This document shows positions 32,103 through 40,155 of a DNA stretch of 51,901 nucleotides, one piece after another. The stretch comes from Clostridia bacterium (GTDB lineage: Bacteria > Bacillota > Clostridia > Oscillospirales > Acutalibacteraceae). Numbering within the stretch: the first letter of the stretch is position 1; each line of letters starts with the position of its first letter. The notes below the pieces were generated by a model, which saw nothing but the letters and a program-made list of their open reading frames with translations, ran no database searches and was not told where the DNA came from. The translations under genes were made by a program, and so were the position numbers. The stretch lies in NCBI GenBank assembly GCA_017399175.1, contig JAFQEE010000052.1:1-51901 (forward strand), given 5' to 3'.

Positions 32103-34808
32103 TTATGCTTTTTTCTTGTCGATTGCTCTTTGAATTGCTTTAACCCCTTCAACGATTGGGATAATGAGGAATGCAAGACCGAGAGAAATTGCATATTCTA
32201 CAAATGAAAGTTTTGTGAATTCAAACATATTTGCAAGGAAATCGATTTCAACAACTGCTGTTGTGAGAAGGAATGAGCCAATCATAGCACCATAGAGTGC
32301 AATATTGTGATGTCCCTTGAATACCATTGCTACTGCTGAACCACGCTGTGAACGCATATTGAATGAATGGAAAATTTCGCACATAGCCATTGTGAAGAAT
32401 GCCATTGTCATACCATCTGCACTATCCTGAATTCCATAGAAACTGAATGTTGCGCCTGTATGAAGTGTTTCGATATATTCACCAATATAGAAAGCAATAA
32501 CTGTAAGAACAGTTACGATAAAGCCTTGATAGAAGCAGTCAAAACCAAGTCCGCCTGCGAAGATACCATCGTTTTTACTTCTTGGTTTTCTTCTCATAAT
32601 GTTTTCTTCAGGTTGTTCAAGACCAAGTGCCAATGCTGGGAAACAGTCTGTTACAAGGTTGATGAAAAGAAGGTGTGGAGCGCGAAGAATTGTGAAGTTC
32701 ATAATTGTTGCGAAGAAGATTGAAAGAACTTCTGAAAGGTTTGAACCGAGAAGGAACTGAATAGCCTTACGGATATTATCATAAATTCTTCTGCCTTCAC
32801 CAACTGCTGAAACGATTGTTGCAAAGTTATCGTCTGCGAGAACCATATCAGCAACATTCTTTGTAACATCAGTACCGGTAATACCCATACCAACACCGAT
32901 ATCAGCACTCTTGATTGACGGAGCATCATTAACACCGTCACCTGTCATAGCAGTAACATAGCCCTTGCTTCTCCAAGCGTTAACGATTCTTGTCTTATGT
33001 TCAGGCTGAACACGAGCATAAACGCAGATGTTTTCAACGATTTTTTCGAATTCTTCGTCTGAATACTTATCAATATCAGCACCCATCATAGCCTGACTGT
33101 CGTCTGTAAGAATACCAAGTTCACGAGCAATAGCCTTTGCTGTGTTAATGTGGTCACCTGTAATCATAATAGGCTTGATGCCTGCACCGCGACATTCAAC
33201 AATCGCATCCTTAACTTCAGGACGAACAGGGTCAATCATACCTGTAAGACCGATAAATGTCATATCGTATTCAAGTGATTCTGAATCAAATGCAGCAGGA
33301 GCATTGTCATAATTCTTATATGCAACTGCAAATACACGAAGAGCCTTATTACCCATTCTTGTATTTTCTTCCATAATCTTTGAGCGAAGTTCATCATTCA
33401 TTTCATAAACTTCACCGTTAATGTCAACATGACTACACTTTTTAAGAATTTCGTCAGGAGCACCCTTTGTGAACTGGATAATACCTCTTGCACTATTGTG
33501 AACAGTTGACATCATCTTTCTGCCTGAATCAAATGGTACTTCACCGATTCTCGGATATGCTTCAACAAGCTTTGATTTTGGAAGTTCAAGGCTCTTTGCA
33601 TAGTTAATAAGAGCAACTTCATCAGGTTCACCTGTACTCTTGCCGTCTTCCTGTACTTCAGCATTAGTACAAAGTGCCATTGCTGTTGCCAACTGCTGTT
33701 CATTAGGAGCAAAATGGTCAACAACTGTCATAACATTCTGTGTAAGAGTACCTGTCTTATCAGAACAGATAATCTGTGTACAACCAAGTGTTTCAACTGC
33801 TGTCATCTTACGGATAATAGCATTTTTCTTTGACATATTTGTAACACCGATTGAAAGAACGATTGTCATAACTGCAACAAGACCTTCAGGAATTGCAGCA
33901 ACTGCCAATGCAATCGCAGTAATAAATGAATGAAGAGCCACATCAAAGAACTGTGCACCCTCTGCCATAAAATACTGAGTAACAATATTGTATGCAAAAA
34001 TAACTACACAAACACCGATAACAAGCTTTGTAAGAACCTTTGAAAGCTGTTCAAGCTTGATTTCAAGTGGAGTTTTTCCTTCTTCAGCAAGGGTAATAGC
34101 ATTTGCAATCTTACCCATTTCTGTATCCATACCTGTTGCTACAACAACTGCTTTACCACGACCGTAAACGAGAGTTGAGCCCATATATGCCATATTCTTA
34201 CGGTCACCAAGAGCAACTTCGTCGTCACCCTTTTTACCCATAAGAGCATTTACAAGTTTTGTAACAGGAACAGATTCACCAGTAAGTGCTGCTTCCTCAA
34301 TTTTCATACTTGCACACTCAAAAATACGGCAGTCAGCAGGAATAGCATCACCGGCATCAAGAAGAATAACATCACCAACAACCAAATCTTCGCTCTTGAC
34401 AGTCACAACCTGACCGTCACGGATAACTTTAGTTGTTGCAGCAGACATTTTCTGTAATGCTTCAACTGCTTTTTCAGCCTTGCTTTCCTGAACAACACCA
34501 AGAACAGCATTGATAAGAACAACAACAAGGATGATAATTGAGTCTGTTGGAACATACATACCTGCAGCAGGGTCATGCTCAACAAATTCTGTTATAGCAG
34601 AAATAACAGCTGCTACAAGAAGAATGATAATCATCGGGTCCTTAAGCTGGTCAATAAAACGAGAAAACATTGATGCTTTCTTTGCCTCTGCCAACTTGTT
34701 TTTTCCGTTTGCTTCAAGTCGTTTTTGAGCCTCAGCAGATGTAAGACCGGTTTCGCTACTCTTTACCTCTGCAAAAACGTCAGCGACTTCATGAAGATAA
34801 TGCTTCAT
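32103..34808 (-). CDS. Ca2+-type P-ATPase, probably Mn2+/Ca2+ exporter
   Basis: The 901-residue P2-type ATPase has the actuator motif TGES (176-179), the M4 ion site AAIPEGL (304-310, close to SERCA PEGLPA), the phosphorylation site DKTGT (350-354), a TGD segment, TGDGVND and a C-terminal block of membrane helices including an NLVTDCFPALALG motif. It is of the SERCA/PMCA-like group that pumps Ca2+ or Mn2+ out of the cytosol. The upstream leader is a yybP-ykoY Mn2+ riboswitch, so Mn2+ export is the likely main role. This parallels Lactococcus YoaB, a riboswitch-controlled P-ATPase described as a Mn2+ exporter. Confidence 0.94.
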   Translation of the reverse strand: MKHYLHEVADVFAEVKSSETGLTSAEAQKRLEANGKNKLAEAKKASMFSRFIDQLKDPMIIILLVAAVISAITEFVEHDPAAGMYVPTDSIIILVVVLINAVLGVVQESKAEKAVEALQKMSAATTKVIRDGQVVTVKSEDLVVGDVILLDAGDAIPADCRIFECASMKIEEAALTGESVPVTKLVNALMGKKGDDEVALGDRKNMAYMGSTLVYGRGKAVVVATGMDTEMGKIANAITLAEEGKTPLEIKLEQLSKVLTKLVIGVCVVIFAYNIVTQYFMAEGAQFFDVALHSFITAIALAVAAIPEGLVAVMTIVLSIGVTNMSKKNAIIRKMTAVETLGCTQIICSDKTGTLTQNVMTVVDHFAPNEQQLATAMALCTNAEVQEDGKSTGEPDEVALINYAKSLELPKSKLVEAYPRIGEVPFDSGRKMMSTVHNSARGIIQFTKGAPDEILKKCSHVDINGEVYEMNDELRSKIMEENTRMGNKALRVFAVAYKNYDNAPAAFDSESLEYDMTFIGLTGMIDPVRPEVKDAIVECRGAGIKPIMITGDHINTAKAIARELGILTDDSQAMMGADIDKYSDEEFEKIVENICVYARVQPEHKTRIVNAWRSKGYVTAMTGDGVNDAPSIKSADIGVGMGITGTDVTKNVADMVLADDNFATIVSAVGEGRRIYDNIRKAIQFLLGSNLSEVLSIFFATIMNFTILRAPHLLFINLVTDCFPALALGLEQPEENIMRRKPRSKNDGIFAGGLGFDCFYQGFIVTVLTVIAFYIGEYIETLHTGATFSFYGIQDSADGMTMAFFTMAMCEIFHSFNMRSQRGSAVAMVFKGHHNIALYGAMIGSFLLTTAVVEIDFLANMFEFTKLSFVEYAISLGLAFLIIPIVEGVKAIQRAIDKKKA

Positions 34809-34857
34809 AAAAACACCTCTTTTTATTTCTTTGCTTTCGCAATAAAATTATACAATA

Positions 34858-34986
34858 TCAAAAAAAGACCTTCTGCAGTACATTTCTGCCGAAGGTCTTG
34901 CTTCCTGAAATAACAGGTACGGTAACCAGTCAAAAATTTTGACGATTGTTGACTACCGTAAATTAGCTACTCCCCTTAGGATTTAC
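34858..34986 (-). promoter_or_regulatory. yybP-ykoY Mn2+ riboswitch with terminator
   Basis: On the minus strand the leader has the conserved start AAGGGGAGTAGC (about 34979-34966), a middle section with ACTGGTTACCGTACCTGT, and the conserved GCAAGACCTTC. The last runs into a terminator, AAGACCTTC(G)GCAG-AAATGTA-CTGCAGAAGGTCTT then TTTTTTT (about 34862-34900). Binding of Mn2+ by this class disrupts the terminator and turns the gene on. Confidence 0.9.
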
Positions 34987-34994
34987 TATATTTT

Positions 34995-35023
34995 AGTATA
35001 GCATTTACGGTATTTTTTGTCAA
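34995..35023 (-). promoter_or_regulatory. Promoter of the riboswitch-ATPase unit
   Basis: On the minus strand TTGACA (35023-35018), 17 bp, TATACT (35000-34995), just downstream of the stop codon of the preceding small gene. Confidence 0.85.
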
Positions 35024-35029
35024 TAACTG

Positions 35030-35254
35030 TCATTCTTTTCCATTTTTATTTACAATCTGTTCATATATAAATACAGAGAAAAGAATAAACAGTATCGTTA
35101 TAAATATTTTCAAAGGAACAAGATGTGTCATTGTTGCTTTGAAATATTCGTCTGCAGGTGCTGAAAGCTTTATAGGAAAGAAGATATAGCTCAATGATAA
35201 CCAAGTAACAACTGCTGTTACAGTTCCTATCAGAACATCATAAAATGTCTTCAT
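35030..35254 (-). CDS. Small membrane protein, 74 aa
   Basis: Unrecognised family. Two predicted membrane helices (about 7-28 and 47-66) flank a loop with APADEYFKATMTHLVP. It starts immediately after the beta-propeller gene, with GAGGATG-type spacing inside that gene's end, so it is co-translated with it. It may belong to the membrane complex formed with the ECF sigma factor and its neighbour, but no motif indicates a function. Confidence 0.7.
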   Translation of the reverse strand: MKTFYDVLIGTVTAVVTWLSLSYIFFPIKLSAPADEYFKATMTHLVPLKIFITILFILFSVFIYEQIVNKNGKE

Positions 35255-35255
35255 T

Positions 35256-37316
35256 TCATCCTCTTCTCCATTCTGCTGTCTGAATAGAATCTATTTCTTT
35301 GTTAGTTGTGAGGTCATATGCTTTTACATATGTTCCGTTGCCGAAACAGTTATTCACAACATAGAATGTGTTTTCCACATATGTTGCACCCATAATCTGC
35401 GAGCCATTATCCCCTACTTTTAATCGTGCAACCTCGCAGAGTCCTTCTGCTGTCAGTTTGTATCGGATATAATAGTCACCATCATTATCATTATACACAT
35501 ATCCGTCAATTGAGAATGGTACTGCAAATTCATTGTTGGAAAGAGTTATATATGTCTTATGGTTGTTTGCCACAGGTGAATAGCAATATGCCTTTCCGCC
35601 TGATACCTTAAGGACTGAACTTTCTTTTGGCTCATATGGATTTGTAACATCAAAAAGTGAAACCTTACAGTCACCGTTTGTACCTGTCATAGTACCGTCC
35701 TGACCGACACCAACCAAAAGATTTTCTGTAATCGGATGAAGATATTCAGAAAATCCGGGTATTTTAAGTTCACCTTTCACAGTTGGCTCTTTTGGATTAC
35801 TCAAATCAATTACGAACAATGGGTCAGTTTGTCGGAATGTTACAACATAAGCCATATTACCTACAAAACGGACAGATTTGATAAGTTCACCCTTTGCCAT
35901 ATCCTCAACCTTACCTACAATCTGCATAGAATCGTTAAGGATGTAAAGATTATTCACTCTGTCATCAACAGACATTGAAACGCTGTCCCCGTCAACAGTT
36001 GCTTTGTTAAAAGTTGTCGCAATTCGGAAATATTCACCGTCATAACTCATTGAGAACTGATTGTTGATATATCCGTTGACTTTGCCTTCTGCCGCGTGTC
36101 TTACACCTGACTCTGTATATTTAAAACGATAAATCTTTGTGATTTCCTGATATTTTTCGTCCTGTGCACTTTCACAAAGGAATAAGCCCTTTGATGATGC
36201 GTAAAGATTTCCGCAGTTACCAAGAATTGCTGAACTTTCAGGTTCGATTTTTTTACTTATATCAAGAGTTGTTATAACTGCATAAGTGGTTGATTCACTT
36301 GATTCGATTATGGAAATACTGTCAGCAGGAATTCGCTTACAAGCATCGTCAACTGTGATTTCAGGAATACAACCATCACGATAATCATCATGGTACACAT
36401 TTACATTGTAGGTGCTTATTGCATAAAGTTTTGTGCCAATCATTCGTGAGTTGTTGTAAGTTCCCTGCTGTGAATACTCATTGACAAGCTTTGGTGCTTT
36501 TCGGTCAGAAACATCATACACCTTTACGAAAGTATCACTCTCAATAAATGCAATACAATCACTTACTTCATATCTTGTTTTTTCTTCAGCCTTTGCTTCC
36601 GGCTGAAGATGTCCAACCACAACAAGCTTGTCACCGTTAATGTAAATTTCTTTTACGATTTCATTGTCCTTTAAATCAATTTGTGATGCTTCATCCATTT
36701 TTTCGCTTGTCACATCAACAATAGAGATTGATTTATCATCTGCGTTTGCGATATAAAGATAGTTTCCGTCAGTTTTGATAATGTCACCTTCGTCAACATC
36801 TTTTTCCTGTGTATTTGTTGTGCCAAAATTCCTGTTATCATCAGTAGTTGTTTCTACTTTAAGTGAGCCACCGTTCATAGCCCCAGGTGCTGAGTTAGGT
36901 ATGGCCTCTGCAACATCATCTGAAACCGCCATATCCCCTTCTGCTTCATCATCAGCATAAAGAAAAACATCCCAGAATTCATTTTTTTCGTATTCTTTAT
37001 GAAGTTTATCAAATCTTTCATAAATCTTGTCATATGACTGATAACTCATTACATCAGTTATGTCGCCTGCATTATTCTGTACGGGTGCTTTTTTGTCATC
37101 TAAACCCATACCAAAGTACATTCCAACAAGTCCCACAACTAAAAGAAGCGATGCCACCATTGGAACAAGTTTCTTTGCCATATTCTTTTTCTTATGAATT
37201 TCGATAACCTCTGCTTTTGAGTTATCAATACTATTAAGAATGTTGTCCTTGCTTAAACTTTCAGGTAATTTAACCTGCATATTCTTATCTAAAAAGTCAT
37301 TTGTTTTTCTGCTCAT
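35256..37316 (-). CDS. Membrane-anchored beta-propeller protein (possible anti-sigma factor)
   Basis: A 686-residue protein with a cytosolic N-terminus of about 48 residues, one membrane helix (about 50-70) and a large extracellular region. DVDEGDIIKTDGNYLYIA, after an acidic linker, is the entry signature of the 'Beta propeller domain' family (PF09826). Repeated blade-like strands follow, such as KVYDVSDRKAPKLVNEY and KVSLFDVTNPYEPKES. The start codon touches the stop of the ECF sigma gene (TAATG). A membrane protein with a short cytosolic N-terminus directly after an ECF sigma gene suggests an anti-sigma function, though no zinc-type anti-sigma motif is visible. Confidence 0.85.
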   Translation of the reverse strand: MSRKTNDFLDKNMQVKLPESLSKDNILNSIDNSKAEVIEIHKKKNMAKKLVPMVASLLLVVGLVGMYFGMGLDDKKAPVQNNAGDITDVMSYQSYDKIYERFDKLHKEYEKNEFWDVFLYADDEAEGDMAVSDDVAEAIPNSAPGAMNGGSLKVETTTDDNRNFGTTNTQEKDVDEGDIIKTDGNYLYIANADDKSISIVDVTSEKMDEASQIDLKDNEIVKEIYINGDKLVVVGHLQPEAKAEEKTRYEVSDCIAFIESDTFVKVYDVSDRKAPKLVNEYSQQGTYNNSRMIGTKLYAISTYNVNVYHDDYRDGCIPEITVDDACKRIPADSISIIESSESTTYAVITTLDISKKIEPESSAILGNCGNLYASSKGLFLCESAQDEKYQEITKIYRFKYTESGVRHAAEGKVNGYINNQFSMSYDGEYFRIATTFNKATVDGDSVSMSVDDRVNNLYILNDSMQIVGKVEDMAKGELIKSVRFVGNMAYVVTFRQTDPLFVIDLSNPKEPTVKGELKIPGFSEYLHPITENLLVGVGQDGTMTGTNGDCKVSLFDVTNPYEPKESSVLKVSGGKAYCYSPVANNHKTYITLSNNEFAVPFSIDGYVYNDNDGDYYIRYKLTAEGLCEVARLKVGDNGSQIMGATYVENTFYVVNNCFGNGTYVKAYDLTTNKEIDSIQTAEWRRG

Positions 37317-37813
37317 TACTCTAACTCCTTTCTGAGTTGTGACAATGCTCGTCGAAGTTTTGTTCGCACTGTGCCTGATGGTAAGTCCATAATTTTGCCG
37401 ATTTCGTGTGATTTGAATCCACCAACCACAGACAAAAGTACAATTTCTTTCGAAATATCATTAAGCTTGTCCAATGCTTCACGAACGGGAATTGAAAATT
37501 CAATTTCACTATCCGTATAGCCTGTATCCTCAAACTCAACTATGTAATTATTCTTTGAAAGGACCTTTTTGCAAGTATTTGAAAGGGCTGAAAAAAGGTA
37601 TGATTTGAATTTATCGGGATTTTTAAGGGAGTGCATACTTTTAAAGACCGCCACAGCAGTCTCTTGCACAGCGTCCTGTGCGTCATATGTATTTTTGCAG
37701 ATACCAAGTGCAAAACGATACATATCAAGAGCGTACTTTTCATATAACATTCCGTATGCATCCCTGTCACCTGACATTGCAGATAAAACAATATTGTTCA
37801 TTTCTTTACTCAT
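37316..37813 (-). CDS. ECF RNA polymerase sigma factor
   Basis: The 165-residue sigma-70 group 4 protein has region 2 (about 10-75, with DAYGMLYEKYALDMYRFALGIC and DAQDAVQETAVAVF) and region 4 (about 110-163, with SVVGGFKSHEIGKIMDLPSGTVRTKLRRALSQLRKEL). The start at 37813 is chosen because GGGGAGG then has normal spacing; an ATG two codons earlier is too close. Upstream on the minus strand, TGAAAC about 60 bases before the start could be the -35 of an autoregulated ECF promoter. Co-transcribed with the beta-propeller and small membrane genes. Confidence 0.92.
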   Translation of the reverse strand: MSKEMNNIVLSAMSGDRDAYGMLYEKYALDMYRFALGICKNTYDAQDAVQETAVAVFKSMHSLKNPDKFKSYLFSALSNTCKKVLSKNNYIVEFEDTGYTDSEIEFSIPVREALDKLNDISKEIVLLSVVGGFKSHEIGKIMDLPSGTVRTKLRRALSQLRKELE

Positions 37814-37914
37814 TGTCATACCTCCCCATTTTTACTGTCTGTTTTGCCCTTTCATAATATAAGAGTAACAAAATTGCGTTTTTGTTTCAACTTTTTGGAA
37901 AATATTTTTATTTA

Positions 37915-37943
37915 TTGAAAATTTTTGCTGTTTATTTTATAAT
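37915..37943 (+). promoter_or_regulatory. Sigma-A promoter for the metalloprotease gene
   Basis: TTGAAA (37915-37920), 17 bp, TATAAT (37938-37943). The -10 element is part of the palindrome at 37932-37961. Confidence 0.7.
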
Positions 37944-37961
37944 TGATTCATTATAAAATAA
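37932..37961. promoter_or_regulatory. Perfect 12-bp palindrome over the -10 region (candidate operator)
   Basis: TTATTTTATAAT (37932-37943), TGATTC, ATTATAAAATAA (37950-37961): exact inverted repeat covering the -10 and transcription start of the metalloprotease gene. A repressor site is likely; an A/T-rich coincidence is possible. Confidence 0.5.
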
Positions 37962-37973
37962 GGATTTTTTTAT

Positions 37974-38819
37974 ATGAAGCGTTCAACGAAAATATTTATA
38001 ATTATTCTTGTGGTGTTATTTATACTTTGTTTTATTGATTTCAGGCCATGGTTTTATAAAAAACAAAGTGAATATCTTAACCAAGTTGACGAAACAAGAA
38101 AGGAATACAAAATCGGCTCTTGCTACAATATGCAGGAGGATTTGTGTTACTACATAATCTTTATTGATGACAATGAAAGCAAATGGAATGACGAAGACAA
38201 ATCTTTGTTTATTGAAAAGAAATTTATTCCCTCAATGAACTATTTAACCACACAGAGTTCTGCATATAATGTAACTCTTGAAACAAATTACAAGGTTTGT
38301 GAAAAATCTGCAACATATGAAGATGCTATTGAATCAGAAGCAGTTGAACATGGTGCTCAATATGACATTTTCACACAGATTGCATCTTCACTTGGATATG
38401 AATCACCTAAAGAAATGAATGATTCTTTGAAAAAAGAACTCGATGTAAAGCAAGTGGCATATCTTTTTGCTGTCAACAAGGAAGGTCGTTCATATAAGCT
38501 TTCTCATACACAAACTGCAATTGAAAGGAAATATGAATTCTGTGTTTTCTTTTCACAGTCAATCGGACACACGGACACAACTTGTTATTCAACAATAGCA
38601 CACGAAATTCTTCATCTTTTCGGTGCAGAAGATTATTATGACCCTTATGGCAATTATCCCGAAAGAGAAAAACTGGCAAAAGAGTTTTATCCCAATGACA
38701 TTATGTTTGGTACGGTCACGGATGTAAACAATGTTAGTGTAGGCAATTACACAGCGTATTCTGTGGGTTGGATTGATGTATTGCCACAGGAATGTGATGT
38801 GGAAGAATGGTGGAAGTGA
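37974..38819 (+). CDS. Membrane-anchored zinc metalloprotease, HExxHxxGxxD type
   Basis: A 281-residue protein with an N-terminal membrane anchor (about 6-22) and an extracellular zincin domain. The zinc motif is HEILHLFGAED (His210, Glu211, His214, Gly217, Asp220), which matches the extended metzincin-like HExxHxxGxxD/H. A downstream NDIMFG (Met about 243) could be the Met-turn. I do not recognise the exact family. It is divergent from the ECF sigma/beta-propeller operon, so it might respond to the same envelope signal. Followed by a terminator and a long repeat block. Confidence 0.78.
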   Translation: MKRSTKIFIIILVVLFILCFIDFRPWFYKKQSEYLNQVDETRKEYKIGSCYNMQEDLCYYIIFIDDNESKWNDEDKSLFIEKKFIPSMNYLTTQSSAYNVTLETNYKVCEKSATYEDAIESEAVEHGAQYDIFTQIASSLGYESPKEMNDSLKKELDVKQVAYLFAVNKEGRSYKLSHTQTAIERKYEFCVFFSQSIGHTDTTCYSTIAHEILHLFGAEDYYDPYGNYPEREKLAKEFYPNDIMFGTVTDVNNVSVGNYTAYSVGWIDVLPQECDVEEWWK

Positions 38820-38843
38820 ATAAATAATTCGAAAAACACCTAT

Positions 38844-38872
38844 GGCGAGGAGTAAAATCCTCGCTTTTGTTG
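38844..38872 (+). terminator. Terminator of the metalloprotease gene
   Basis: GGCGAGGA-GTAAAA-TCCTCGC followed by TTTTGTTG. Confidence 0.75.
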
Positions 38873-38889
38873 TGCATTAACATATCATT

Positions 38890-39157
38890 AAATTGGAGTT
38901 TATCGGGGTAAGTGCAAAATGCAAAACGCAAAGTGCAAAATGAGGGGTCTGCGACGCAATTATAAATATTAACCAATAATTGGTTGTAGGGGCAGGTCTC
39001 TGTGCCTGCCCGTAGTCAACCGATAAACCCGCGGTCGGGCACGGAGACCCGACCCTACAAGGTGACCAATTTGGTATGTTGTAGGGTCGCTTCACGAAGC
39101 GACCGAATAAAGTAATCTGTACACTATGGAACGGGCGATTCGTGAATCGTCCCTACA
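38890..39157. repeat. Container end plus two successive REP pairs
   Basis: AAATTGGAGTTTATCGGGG (38890) with GTGCAAAATGCAAAACGC-type repeats is followed by REP pair 38985-39059, which differs from 31900-31974 at only two positions by eye. A second REP pair (39080-39157) carries TGTAGGGTCGCTTCACGAAGCGACC, spacer GAATAAAG...TATGGAAC, and GGGCGATTCGTGAATCGTCCCTACA-type right half. The right container end is missing. No gene in the gap 38820-39227. Confidence 0.75.
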
Positions 39158-39227
39158 TTTTCGTCAAAGGGAGGCAAAGAAAAAGAGCCGACAGAATTGC
39201 CGACCCTTTTCCCATAGGAATGTATCA

Positions 39228-40133
39228 TTAAATCGTATCTACATAATCACAAGCTGCAAGTGCTGCTACCGCACCGTCACCTGCTGCTGTTATAACCTGA
39301 CGGATATTTTTTGTTCTGCAGTCACCTGCTACAAAAATACCCTTGGCATTTGTAAGGCAGTTTTCATTTGCATCCACATATCCGCGACCGTCAAGAGTAA
39401 TAATATCCTTGAAAATATCGTTCTGCGGAACAAGTCCGATTGCAACAAATATACCGTCAAGTGTCAATTCTGTACTTTCTTCTGTCCTGACATTCTTGAT
39501 TGTAATGCCTTTAAGTTCTTTTTCACCGATAAGCTTTTCAACAACTGTACCGAGAATAATCTCAACATTTTCTTTACTCTGGAGTTTCTCAACAAGTTTC
39601 TGTTCACCTGTGAAGAAATCAAGATTCTGAATTACATAAACCTTTTTTGCAAGGTCAGAAAGAAGAATTGCCTCCTGAAGTGCTGAGTTACCTCCACCGA
39701 TTACTGCAACTGTTTTTCCTTCATAAAAAGCACCGTCACAAACTGCACAGAAAGAAATTCCTTCACCAATAAGGTTTTCTTCATTGGGGAGTCCTAAAAG
39801 TCTGTGCTTTGCACCTGTTGCAATAATAACAGACTTGCCCTCGAACTCACCTGAATCAGTAACAACAGTTTTAATATCACCATCTTTGATTGAAAGAACT
39901 TCTGCACATTCAACCTCTGCATCTTGTCCCAGCACCTGTTCAACAAGTTTTTCAGCAAATTCGTTGCCTGTTACCTCCTGAAACCCCGGAATATTCTCCA
40001 CCTTTGGTGAATAAGTAATCTGTCCGCCAAAGCTTCCTTTTTCAATTACAAGTACGGTTTTATTTGCCCTGCGAGCATACAGGGCGGCGGTAAGCCCTGC
40101 TGGACCACCGCCGATTATTATAATATCATACAT
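39228..40133 (-). CDS. trxB: Thioredoxin reductase
   Basis: NADPH-dependent flavoprotein that reduces thioredoxin-type disulfides. The 301 residues have the FAD-binding GGGPAGLTAALYA (8-20), the redox-active CAVC in FCAVCDGAF (about 131-139), a second dinucleotide motif GGGNSALQEA and the C-terminal GIFVAGDCR. It lies only 22 bp downstream of nrdD, whose C-terminus carries a thioredoxin-like CPNC domain, so that domain is a likely substrate. Start supported by AAGGGAT. Confidence 0.95.
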   Translation of the reverse strand: MYDIIIIGGGPAGLTAALYARRANKTVLVIEKGSFGGQITYSPKVENIPGFQEVTGNEFAEKLVEQVLGQDAEVECAEVLSIKDGDIKTVVTDSGEFEGKSVIIATGAKHRLLGLPNEENLIGEGISFCAVCDGAFYEGKTVAVIGGGNSALQEAILLSDLAKKVYVIQNLDFFTGEQKLVEKLQSKENVEIILGTVVEKLIGEKELKGITIKNVRTEESTELTLDGIFVAIGLVPQNDIFKDIITLDGRGYVDANENCLTNAKGIFVAGDCRTKNIRQVITAAGDGAVAALAACDYVDTI

Positions 40134-40155
40134 AATTATAATCCCTTAATTTTTA

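Noticed and set aside
37950-37978. Minus-strand promoter using the second half of the 37932-37961 palindrome
   Set aside because: A TATAAT is present on the minus strand, but nothing like a -35 lies 17 bp upstream, within the metalloprotease start.
39166-39215. Terminator of trxB from two GCCGAC motifs
   Set aside because: The two motifs are direct, not inverted, repeats; only a weak A/T stem remains, so I do not call a terminator.
39126-39686. 186-residue plus-strand frame antisense to trxB
   Set aside because: It opens within a REP pair and runs antisense to a clearly functional gene; Cys-rich composition is an antisense artefact.
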